Numbered from the stretch's first letter, positions 1-5,145 are shown. The stretch: 5,145 nucleotides of DNA from CAZDEK01 sp964504625 (GCA_964504625.1 CAZDEK010000057.1:1-5145); one strand, 5' to 3'. Made by a program: numbers and translations. Notes: a model not told the origin generated them from the letters alone.

Positions 1-132
1 AGTATAGGCCTTGACGAAACCATCGCCAAGAAAAAACACTGAGTCAGCAGCCTCACCCTGATGCAATAAAACATTACCCTTCTTATACTTTACCTCGGGC
101 TGCTGGAGAAAAAACGACCGCAAACTCTTCAT
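1..132 (-). CDS. Crp/Fnr-family regulator, N-terminal part (cut by window edge)
   Basis: Reading the minus strand from the ATG at 132 gives 44 uninterrupted codons to the window edge. The protein begins MKSLRSFFLQQPEV, continues with YKKGNVLLHQGE at residues 16-27 and then has SVFFLGDGFVKAYT at 31-44. This matches the opening beta strands of the cyclic-nucleotide-binding fold in Crp/Fnr regulators, where a 'YKKGE-x-L-x-x-G-x-x-x-x-x-V-y-y-l-x-x-G-x-V' pattern is usual. The rest of the sensor domain and the expected C-terminal helix-turn-helix lie outside the window, so DNA binding is inferred from the family and not seen. The ATG has no Shine-Dalgarno site, but a TATACT hexamer sits six bases before it, so a leaderless mRNA is likely. 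The gene diverges from the ABC exporter, a common layout for a local regulator. The ligand is unknown. A different cyclic-nucleotide-domain protein remains possible. Confidence 0.75.
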   Translation of the reverse strand, partial: MKSLRSFFLQQPEVKYKKGNVLLHQGEAADSVFFLGDGFVKAYT

Positions 133-138
133 ACTATG

Positions 139-168
139 AGTATAACGAACCGCTTGGCAAAAGGCGAA
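139..168 (-). promoter_or_regulatory. Putative promoter of the Crp/Fnr-like gene
   Basis: On the minus strand TATACT (144-139) is a good -10 match (5 of 6). A weak -35, TTCGCC (168-163), lies 18 bases upstream. The -10 is separated from the ATG at 132 by only CATAGT, so transcription would start at or next to the A of the ATG. The -35 is poor, so either an activator or a different element may be involved. Confidence 0.45.
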
Positions 169-183
169 AGAAACCCGTACAAT
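154..183 (+). promoter_or_regulatory. Putative promoter of the ABC exporter gene
   Basis: TTGGCA (154-159, 5 of 6 to the -35 consensus) and TACAAT (178-183, 5 of 6 to the -10) are spaced by 18 bases. This is the best sigma70-type promoter in the intergenic region. The expected start of transcription falls at about 190-192, at the ATG of the exporter at 192. GAGG at 184-187 looks like a short Shine-Dalgarno site. It would lie upstream of the RNA start and so would not be in the transcript if this promoter is the one used. Confidence 0.6.
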
Positions 184-191
184 GAGGTCCT

Positions 192-1976
192 ATGCGCGAC
201 ATCATCAAGATCATCAAATTCTCGAAAAACCTTAAGAAATATTACATATCGATTGCGATTTTCGTGGTTATCTTGGCACTTTTAAACTTGGTTATTCCAT
301 TTCTGACGAAGCGCCTGGTCGATCTCATCACAGCTGCTGGCTCAGGTACCAGCGTAAACTTTACGATGGCAATTGGCCCACTACTACTGATGCTCCTGGC
401 CGGAGTGACGACGGCCATACTGTCAAATGTCAACGGCTATCTCGGCGATCGCATGGCGGTCAAGCTCAATACATTGCTATCGACACGCTACTACGATCAC
501 CTGATGAATCTGCCGATTGAGTATTATGACTCGGAGCAAACCGGTAAGATTACGGCACGACTCGAGCGTTCGATCGCCAGCCTGTCGCAGCTCATGAATG
601 CCCTCGCTAATAACTTTGTACAATTTTTCTTAACCACGATCGTGACGCTGATTGCTATCGCGATTTATTCCTGGCCAGTCGCCTTACTGCTGGTAGTTAT
701 CTTCCCAACCTACATATGGATAACGCATCTTTCGAGTGAGGCTTGGCAGAAGAAGCAGGGGGAGATCAATAAGAATCTTGATCGAGCTAATGGTCGTTTC
801 GTGGAATCGATTGGACAAATTCGGGTAGTGAAGTCCTTCGTACGCGAGCTGGGTGAAGTTACAGCATTTCGACGACGTCGGACAACAATCGAGTCCATTT
901 CAAAACAGCAGTCACAAACATGGCATGCCTACGACATGGGTCGCCGGCTCGTACTGGGAGTTGTCTTTTTCGCCATTTTCGCCATCATCGTCTGGCAGGC
1001 GCTGCGTGGCCAATATTCAGTCGGCACGGCAGTCCTCTTGATCACCTTAGCAAACCAAGCTCAATTTCCGCTGTTTGGGTCCAGCTTTATTATCGAAGGC
1101 CTACAGCGTGCTCAGGCAGACAGTAAGGATTACTTCGAGATTATGGAGCGCAAACCCACTATCATTGATGGCCCGGACGCACAAAGTTTGAAAGTCGATG
1201 GGGGAGAGGTAAGATTCGAGAATGTAACCTTTCAGTATGGAGAGGGTAAGCCGGTACTACGCGACGTGAGTTTTACGATTCCCGCCCACAGCAAAGTAGC
1301 CCTCGTTGGCGAGAGCGGCGAAGGGAAGTCAACGATTGCAAATCTCATTGTTCGATTTTATGAAGCAAACAAGGGCTCCATCCTTGTTGATGGTACGCCG
1401 ATTAAGGACGTCACACAGGCTTCGTTGCGCCAACAGGTAGGCATCGTGTTTCAGGATCCGTCGCTCTTTTCTGGCACTATTGAGGAAAATATCGCCTATG
1501 GCTTAGAGCGCAAATACACCCAGAAGGAACTCGAAACTGCCGCTCGGATGGCTAATGCTGCCGACTTCATCGCCAAGTTGCCCAAGGGCTACAAGACTGA
1601 AGTGGGCGAGCGCGGTATTAAACTATCCGGCGGGCAAAAGCAGCGCATTATCATCGCCCGAGCCCTGCTTAAGAATCCTCCGATTTTGATTCTCGATGAG
1701 GCCACCAGCTCACTCGATGCGAAGGCTGAAGCCCAGGTGCAGGAAGCGCTTGAACGGCTAATGCAAGGCCGTACGACGATTATTATCGCCCACCGCCTGA
1801 GCACCATTAGTCATGTCGATATGATTGTTGGCCTCAAGGGTGGCAAGATTCACGAACAGGGCTCACCGCGTGAACTGGCTAATAAGCCAGACGGCATTTA
1901 CGCTGAGCTCCTCGAGCTACAAACTGCGAGCACGAAGAATCTGAAGAAACTGAAGAAGTTTGATATTGCAGCCTGA
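192..1976 (+). CDS. ABC exporter half-transporter (fused membrane and ATPase domains, MsbA/MdlB-like)
   Basis: This 594-residue protein has the type IV (exporter) ABC layout and should act as a dimer in the cytoplasmic membrane, using ATP to push a substrate outward. Six hydrophobic helices lie near residues 18-38, 60-82, 138-158, 161-181, 252-272 and 275-295. The ATPase domain starts near 338. It has Walker A GESGEGKST (373-381), Q-loop Q421 in VFQDPSLF, signature LSGGQ (478-482), Walker B ILILDE (498-503), D-loop SSLD (506-509) and H-loop H534 in AHRLST. All catalytic residues are present, so it should be active. Walker A has Glu377 where Ser or Cys is usual in this family. The length is normal for a half-transporter. 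The tail after 578 is lysine-rich (KNLKKLKK). The only sensible start is the ATG at 192. The substrate cannot be read from the sequence; lipid, peptide and drug export are all possible. It is probably co-transcribed with the membrane protein at 2014 and may be controlled by the divergent Crp/Fnr-like protein. Confidence 0.93.
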   Translation: MRDIIKIIKFSKNLKKYYISIAIFVVILALLNLVIPFLTKRLVDLITAAGSGTSVNFTMAIGPLLLMLLAGVTTAILSNVNGYLGDRMAVKLNTLLSTRYYDHLMNLPIEYYDSEQTGKITARLERSIASLSQLMNALANNFVQFFLTTIVTLIAIAIYSWPVALLLVVIFPTYIWITHLSSEAWQKKQGEINKNLDRANGRFVESIGQIRVVKSFVRELGEVTAFRRRRTTIESISKQQSQTWHAYDMGRRLVLGVVFFAIFAIIVWQALRGQYSVGTAVLLITLANQAQFPLFGSSFIIEGLQRAQADSKDYFEIMERKPTIIDGPDAQSLKVDGGEVRFENVTFQYGEGKPVLRDVSFTIPAHSKVALVGESGEGKSTIANLIVRFYEANKGSILVDGTPIKDVTQASLRQQVGIVFQDPSLFSGTIEENIAYGLERKYTQKELETAARMANAADFIAKLPKGYKTEVGERGIKLSGGQKQRIIIARALLKNPPILILDEATSSLDAKAEAQVQEALERLMQGRTTIIIAHRLSTISHVDMIVGLKGGKIHEQGSPRELANKPDGIYAELLELQTASTKNLKKLKKFDIAA

Positions 1977-1987
1977 GAGCGTACACT
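1960..1987 (+). promoter_or_regulatory. Possible internal promoter before the gene at 2014
   Basis: TTGATA (1960-1965, 5 of 6) and TACACT (1982-1987, 4 of 6) are spaced by 16 bases and span the end of the exporter gene. RNA would start near 1994, leaving a leader of about 20 bases that includes the Shine-Dalgarno site at 2003-2008. It could give the membrane protein expression independent of the exporter. The match is modest and could be chance. Confidence 0.3.
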
Positions 1988-2002
1988 ATAGCTAGTAATG
2001 TA

Positions 2003-2008
2003 AAGGAG
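2003..2008 (+). promoter_or_regulatory. Strong ribosome binding site of the gene at 2014
   Basis: AAGGAG ends five bases before the ATG at 2014. This is the only clear Shine-Dalgarno site tied to a gene start in the window and it fixes that start. It contrasts with the other visible starts, which lack one or have it outside the predicted RNA. Confidence 0.75.
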
Positions 2009-2013
2009 TTATC

Positions 2014-2508
2014 ATGGCGGAAAACCAGCATCACGCCAAAAAGGAAACTGGACTTATCGGAACGCTTGAGCCGTATTTTACAAAGAATGCGCCTCGGCAA
2101 ATTCCCGAGGAATGGCGGAAAAACCTGGTCAATTGGATACCGTGGATTAATTTGATCCTCGGCATTATTTTTCTCCCTGCCGCACTTGCGCTACTGGGTC
2201 TTGCGGGGCTCGTGAGTGTAGTTGCGACCGCAGTCGGCTGGAATGGAAGTCCGCTGGTCATTCTCTCAGGCCTGATCCTATTGGTTTCGATTGGACTCAT
2301 GATTTTCACCTTCCCAGGTATGCGAGCTCGTCGCCTCAGTACCTGGAAAGTTCTTTTCTGGGCCTATATCGTTTATTTCATCTATCAGGTAGTGAATGTC
2401 ATTGGAAATGGCCTCTCAGCAATGCCTATCTTCAACCTACTATGGTCCGCAATCGGCTTAGCACTTGGTCTGTACGTACTCTTTCAGATTAAACACTACT
2501 ATAAGTAG
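2014..2508 (+). CDS. Small four-helix membrane protein of unknown function
   Basis: I do not recognise a named family for this 164-residue protein. A soluble, charged N-terminus (residues 1-40) includes LEPYFTKNAPRQIPEEWRKN. Hydrophobic segments follow: about 41-73 (one long or kinked), 80-100, 111-131 and 138-158, so four helices are likely. The short loop MRARRLSTWK (103-112) is basic and so probably cytoplasmic. The C-terminus ends in KHYYK. There is no signal peptide, catalytic motif or metal motif that I can see. The start is set by AAGGAG five bases before the ATG. It lies 37 bases after the exporter and before the shared terminator at 2524-2549, so it is probably the second gene of that operon. 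Membrane proteins with a similar 'APxQIPexw' lead into a tryptophan/proline-rich first helix are, from memory, frequent in Saccharibacteria, but I could not check this. A role as partner of the exporter is only a guess from position. Confidence 0.85.
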   Translation: MAENQHHAKKETGLIGTLEPYFTKNAPRQIPEEWRKNLVNWIPWINLILGIIFLPAALALLGLAGLVSVVATAVGWNGSPLVILSGLILLVSIGLMIFTFPGMRARRLSTWKVLFWAYIVYFIYQVVNVIGNGLSAMPIFNLLWSAIGLALGLYVLFQIKHYYK

Positions 2509-2523
2509 CGCAAATCAACCATG

Positions 2524-2549
2524 ACGCCCCGTGACAAGCGGGGCGTTTT
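2524..2549 (+). terminator. Intrinsic terminator of the exporter/membrane-protein operon
   Basis: ACGCCCCG (2524-2531) pairs perfectly with CGGGGCGT (2539-2546) around a seven-base loop, TGACAAG. The run TTTT (2546-2549) follows at once. The stem is eight base pairs, six of them in a GC-rich core. The T run is short but the position, 15 bases after the stop codon of the gene at 2014, fits a terminator. Confidence 0.85.
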
Positions 2550-2559
2550 CGGTTAGAAT
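2531..2559 (+). promoter_or_regulatory. Putative tgt promoter nested in the upstream terminator
   Basis: GTGACA (2531-2536, 5 of 6 to the -35) and TAGAAT (2554-2559, 5 of 6 to the -10) have the ideal 17-base spacing. The -35 begins at the last base of the terminator's left arm and runs through its loop, and the spacer contains the right arm and the T run. RNA would start near 2566-2569, leaving zero to three bases before the tgt ATG. Confidence 0.6.
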
Positions 2560-2568
2560 GGCGCGGTT

Positions 2569-3642
2569 ATGAAAGAAGTTCTCAAGACCAATCACGGTGA
2601 CGTACGCTTACCGGCATTCTTTCCAGACGCGACGCGCGCGACCATAAAATCGGTCGACACGCAGGCCGTGCGCGCGACCGATACGCCCGGCTTGGTGATG
2701 AACACCTACCATCTCGCTAATCTCGGTCTCATCGACATTATCGCTGAGCACGGAGGTTTGCACGCCTTTACCGGCTGGAATCGGCCGATCATCACTGATT
2801 CTGGAGGGTTTCAGGCAATGAGCCTGGTACGTGAGTTTAATACTGGCGGTCGTTTTACTGAAGACGGTGTGATCTTCCAGGACGCGGCCGGCAATAAGCT
2901 CGAGCTTACACCAGAATCATGCATCGATTACCAGCTCCAGCTCGGCAGCGACATTGTTATGATTCTCGATGATTGTACAAAACCCGACATGCCGATGACC
3001 GAGCAAGTTAAGAGTGTCGAGCGGACGGTGCGCTGGGCGAAACGCGCTCGAACTCATTTTGACAAGGCTACCATAGATATGAAAAAGAAGCCTTTGATCT
3101 TTAGCATCGTGCAGGGTGGAGCCGATCGCGAACTGCGCCGCAGCTGCGCTCAAGAGCTCACCAAACTGCAGTTTGATGGCTATGCCTTTGGTGGCTTTCC
3201 GATTAATGAGGCTGGCGAACTGCAAGTTGAGACGATGCAGGCAGTCGTCGATGATACACCGGCCGAAGCTATTAAATATGCTATGGGCGTAGGGACCCCC
3301 GAGCAAATCGTGCGTTCAGTCGAGATGGGTTACGATTTGTTTGACGTGGTGATACCGACCCGTGAAGCTCGACATCGCAAGCTTTACATTTGGCTGGACA
3401 AGCCAGAGGAAGTAGATCTCAAGAGCGATTTTTACGAGACGATCACACTCAAGAATCTCGCGCGTCAGAATGATTCGGGTCCACTTGATCCGCACTGCGA
3501 TTGCCATACTTGCTCACATTATTCACGAGCCTATATTCATGCTCTTTTCCGTGCCGACCAAGCCGTCGCTGGACAGTTAGCCAGCATCCATAATCTCAGG
3601 TTTTATTCGCGTTTGATGGAACGGTTACAGGCTGCGCGTTAA
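2569..3642 (+). CDS. tgt: tRNA-guanine(34) transglycosylase
   Basis: Tgt swaps the guanine at position 34 of GUN-anticodon tRNAs for a 7-deazaguanine base (preQ1 in most bacteria, queuine in salvagers), the key step toward queuosine. The 357-residue protein has DSGGFQ (77-82) with Asp77, DDC (134-136) whose Asp134 and Cys136 match the base-binding Asp156 and Cys158 of the Zymomonas enzyme, VQGG (181-184), GG (208-209), and the nucleophile Asp259 in FDVVIPTR. The zinc site is complete: Cys310, Cys312, Cys315 and His341. The C-terminus has the usual SRAYIH and HNLRFYSRLM blocks. Two spots are unusual. The pocket loop GGLAVGE is replaced by GGFPINE (208-214), and the PTRNARNG block by PTREARHR (263-270). 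These may shift base or tRNA preference. No queuosine synthesis gene is in view. The ATG at 2569 has no Shine-Dalgarno site; the nested promoter suggests a nearly leaderless mRNA. The 3' end overlaps the convergent gene at 3596-4099. A DNA-modifying DpdA-type relative is less likely because the length and C-terminus fit Tgt. Confidence 0.94.
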   Translation: MKEVLKTNHGDVRLPAFFPDATRATIKSVDTQAVRATDTPGLVMNTYHLANLGLIDIIAEHGGLHAFTGWNRPIITDSGGFQAMSLVREFNTGGRFTEDGVIFQDAAGNKLELTPESCIDYQLQLGSDIVMILDDCTKPDMPMTEQVKSVERTVRWAKRARTHFDKATIDMKKKPLIFSIVQGGADRELRRSCAQELTKLQFDGYAFGGFPINEAGELQVETMQAVVDDTPAEAIKYAMGVGTPEQIVRSVEMGYDLFDVVIPTREARHRKLYIWLDKPEEVDLKSDFYETITLKNLARQNDSGPLDPHCDCHTCSHYSRAYIHALFRADQAVAGQLASIHNLRFYSRLMERLQAAR

Positions 3643-4099
3643 TAATCGGAGCAGTTTCTTTCTCACCAAAGAAAGCCACCTTATTCGCAATGATGCCTAA
3701 AAGGAGGTAGTTAGCTCCAAGCCCGGACAAGAGCAGTATGAGACCAAAAATCAGCAGGGAATCATTACTCAGAGTCGACAATTTAGTCGCAATTATTGCA
3801 ACTCCCATAATAATCAGAGAAACTGCGATCACCGTCGTGGCACTTAAAAGGTAGGGATGCTTGCGTTGATGCTTCGTTCCATACAGCCCTAGAGCTATGA
3901 AGCATGCCAGCATCGTGCCAGCAAATAAAACTAGTCCTGCAAGCATACCAGCGAACCATCCACTTTGTACTTTGTTAGGAGTAGTGAAACCAAACTCCAA
4001 AATATAGCCAAGAATTCCAAAGAGGGGAATGGATACTCCCAATACGGTAAGGCTATATCTGAATGGTTTATACATCTTTGCTTCTATCATAGCAGCCAT
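3596..4099 (-). CDS. Four-helix membrane protein of unknown function
   Basis: I recognise no family for this protein of 167 residues (159 if the third Met is the start). Four hydrophobic segments lie near residues 14-36, 48-74, 83-105 and 113-138. Between helices 2 and 3 is a basic loop, GTKHQRKHPY (74-83), that should face the cytoplasm. The tail after 143 is polar and ends in a simple VTVPSNANKT. Three in-frame ATGs are possible, at 4099, 4090 and 4075. None has a clear Shine-Dalgarno site. The ATG at 4075 lies ten bases after an extended -10 (TGCTATGAT), so it may be the start when the gene uses its own promoter. The gene follows the CobW-like GTPase by 24 bases, so they may be co-transcribed. 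Its last 47 bases run antisense to the conserved end of tgt. A hand count over 3661-3840 gives 80 G or C in 180 bases (44 percent), lower than the start of tgt (36 of 60 in 2581-2640). That may only reflect a hydrophobic protein. Confidence 0.75.
   Translation of the reverse strand: MAAMIEAKMYKPFRYSLTVLGVSIPLFGILGYILEFGFTTPNKVQSGWFAGMLAGLVLFAGTMLACFIALGLYGTKHQRKHPYLLSATTVIAVSLIIMGVAIIATKLSTLSNDSLLIFGLILLLSGLGANYLLLGIIANKVAFFGEKETAPIINAQPVTVPSNANKT
4086..4094 (-). promoter_or_regulatory. Possible extended -10 promoter inside the start region of the 3596-4099 gene
   Basis: On the minus strand TGCTATGAT (4094-4086) is an extended -10: TGN followed by TATGAT, 5 of 6 to consensus. There is no convincing -35, which extended -10 promoters can do without. 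RNA would start near 4079, about four bases before the ATG at 4075. If real, it favours the 159-residue form. Confidence 0.35.
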
Positions 4100-4123
4100 T
4101 CTGACGGTGTAGAGCAGTTGTCG

Positions 4124-5145
4124 TTAGCCTTCCCATTTCTGAGGAAGTCGGAGGTCGATCCCCTCTAGTGGGGCATTCGGATCGTCATCAATACAAGCCC
4201 GAAAATCTGACTCAAGTTTCTGCTCATCAAAGTCGGTGCCAATGAATACCATCTGGGTCTTATGTGACTCGCTAATGCGCCAGTTGTCCCAATACAACTC
4301 AGAGCGGGTACCGACAAGCTGAAAGACATACTTCCGATCGTGGCCTTTATGTCCCAGGTCAACAAAACCTTTTGCGCGATAGACCATTTTAGGGATCTTC
4401 CCGTTCACAAACTCTTGAAACTTCATCGGGTGCAACGGTTGATTCAGATCGAGGGAAACGTGTTTGAAACTATCGTGCAAATGCGTATGCGCGTGTTCAC
4501 CATGATCATGATCAGCCTCATCAGACCCTTCATCCCACACCCGATCTGGATCCGTCAGCAGTCGAATATCGACATCCGCCCGCACCGCCTCAAAGATCCT
4601 GGCCCGTGGATTAGTCATCTCGACGAGCTGCCGTATCTCACGAATCCGACTCTTGGGCACTATATCAATCTTGTTAATAATCACAAAGTCAGTAAATTCT
4701 ATCTGATCAGCCGCATTGCTATGCTCCTTAGCATTCTCAATCACATGCTCGGCGTCGATCAGCGTCACAATCGCGTCTAACCTTACGCCGATACCGACCA
4801 TGTTTTTGAGATTCAGCGCTAAATCACGCGGCTCAGCCAGTCCCGATGCCTCGATTACAATCAGTTCAATGTCGCTGCCTGCGTAGGAAAACTGGGCAAT
4901 TGCCTCCTGTACATCAAGTGTTTCCAAGCTACAGCAGATGCAGCCATTGGAGAGCTCAAGCTTCTTATTGGTTTTGCCAGCTACCAACTCCGAATCAATA
5001 TTGATCGCGCCAAAGTCGTTGACGACCACGCCGATCTTGAGCCCATGCGGCTCCCGCAGTAGGTGATTCACAAACGTCGTCTTACCGCTGCCGAGAAAAC
5101 CAGTGACGGCGAGAATGGGAATCTTTTTTGTAACGTTTTTTTCTA
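4124..5145 (-). CDS. CobW/COG0523 metallochaperone-like GTPase (5' end outside window)
   Basis: The frame is open from the TAA at 4124-4126 to the window edge, about 340 codons, with no ATG near the edge, so the true start lies beyond 5145. It is a G3E-class GTPase that, by family, delivers metal (zinc, cobalt, iron or nickel) to client proteins. Walker A GFLGSGKTT is encoded at about 5101-5075. Then come VNDFG (5023-5009; VNEFG is usual), the metal-binding CICC (4942-4931), EASGLAEP (4852-4829), and the guanine-specificity motif NKID (4675-4664). A spacer with six histidines in twelve residues (HDHGEHAHTHLH, 4510-4475) precedes a CobW C-terminal domain that starts near LHPMKFQEF. The in-frame GTG at 5071 cannot be the start because it lies after the Walker A lysine. 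The CICC motif and the histidine stretch argue for metal transfer, but which metal and client cannot be told. The downstream neighbour is a four-helix membrane protein. A cobalamin role (true CobW) is unlikely, since no cobalamin gene is near. Confidence 0.92.
   Translation of the reverse strand, partial: EKNVTKKIPILAVTGFLGSGKTTFVNHLLREPHGLKIGVVVNDFGAINIDSELVAGKTNKKLELSNGCICCSLETLDVQEAIAQFSYAGSDIELIVIEASGLAEPRDLALNLKNMVGIGVRLDAIVTLIDAEHVIENAKEHSNAADQIEFTDFVIINKIDIVPKSRIREIRQLVEMTNPRARIFEAVRADVDIRLLTDPDRVWDEGSDEADHDHGEHAHTHLHDSFKHVSLDLNQPLHPMKFQEFVNGKIPKMVYRAKGFVDLGHKGHDRKYVFQLVGTRSELYWDNWRISESHKTQMVFIGTDFDEQKLESDFRACIDDDPNAPLEGIDLRLPQKWEG

Noticed and set aside
184..187. GAGG as the ribosome binding site of the exporter
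   Set aside because: The spacing of four bases is short, and it lies between the best -10 and the predicted RNA start, so it would probably not be transcribed. It remains a fallback if RNA starts further upstream, for example from TATAAC at 141-146, which lacks a -35.
2917..3306. 129-codon minus-strand open frame inside tgt
   Set aside because: It is the shadow of a strongly conserved gene on the other strand, has no recognisable domain and no ribosome binding site.
3655..3674. Perfect inverted repeat TTTCTTT / AAAGAAA after the tgt stop, as a terminator
   Set aside because: The stem is almost all A-T, no T run follows on either strand, and it lies inside the coding part of the convergent membrane gene (AFFGEKE region).
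4340..4780. 146-codon plus-strand open frame inside the CobW-like gene
   Set aside because: The opposite strand carries clear GTPase motifs through the whole stretch; the plus-strand protein looks random.
5069..5071. GTG as the start of the CobW-like gene
   Set aside because: The frame stays open upstream and encodes the essential Walker A motif GFLGSGKTT just before this codon, so GTG here is an internal valine and the gene runs past the window edge.
5124..5142. Two runs of T (6 and 7) on the plus strand near the edge, as a terminator or a slippage switch
   Set aside because: No hairpin precedes them. On the minus strand they encode Lys/Asn-rich residues just before Walker A, a normal N-terminus for this family. 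Phase variation cannot be judged from one sequence.

Overview
This is ordinary bacterial chromosome with tightly packed genes. It holds four complete protein genes and two genes cut by the window edges, and I see no tRNA, rRNA, CRISPR array, insertion sequence or phage gene. TGA ends two of the genes, so the code is not one in which TGA is reassigned. The mix points tentatively to a small-genome candidate-phylum bacterium, with Saccharibacteria (TM7) my first guess. It consists of a Crp/Fnr-like regulator, a compact ABC exporter, two unassigned four-helix membrane proteins, a divergent Tgt and a CobW-type GTPase. This guess rests on my memory of the style of these proteins, not on a search.

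Layout: bases 1-132 (minus) carry the first 44 codons of a Crp/Fnr-family regulator. It diverges from an ABC exporter (192-1976, plus) across 59 bases that contain back-to-back promoters. Thirty-seven bases after the exporter is a small four-helix membrane protein (2014-2508) with a good ribosome binding site. A hairpin terminator (2524-2549) ends this unit. The likely promoter of the next gene, tgt (2569-3642, tRNA-guanine transglycosylase), is nested in that terminator. On the minus strand a CobW/COG0523 metallochaperone-like GTPase (4124 to beyond 5145) is followed by a second four-helix membrane protein (3596-4099), whose tail overlaps the end of tgt by 47 bases.

Working picture: the regulator may control the divergent exporter. 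The first gene membrane protein probably belongs to the exporter's transcription unit. Tgt is probably a stand-alone tRNA modification gene. The GTPase and its downstream membrane protein form a second unit, possibly tied to metal handling.

The most notable pattern is that four gene starts (the regulator, the exporter, tgt and perhaps the 3596-4099 gene) have a -10-like hexamer only 6-10 bases before an ATG. This suggests leaderless or nearly leaderless transcripts. The internal gene at 2014 instead has a normal Shine-Dalgarno site. I found no strong case for a wholly new multi-gene system here.
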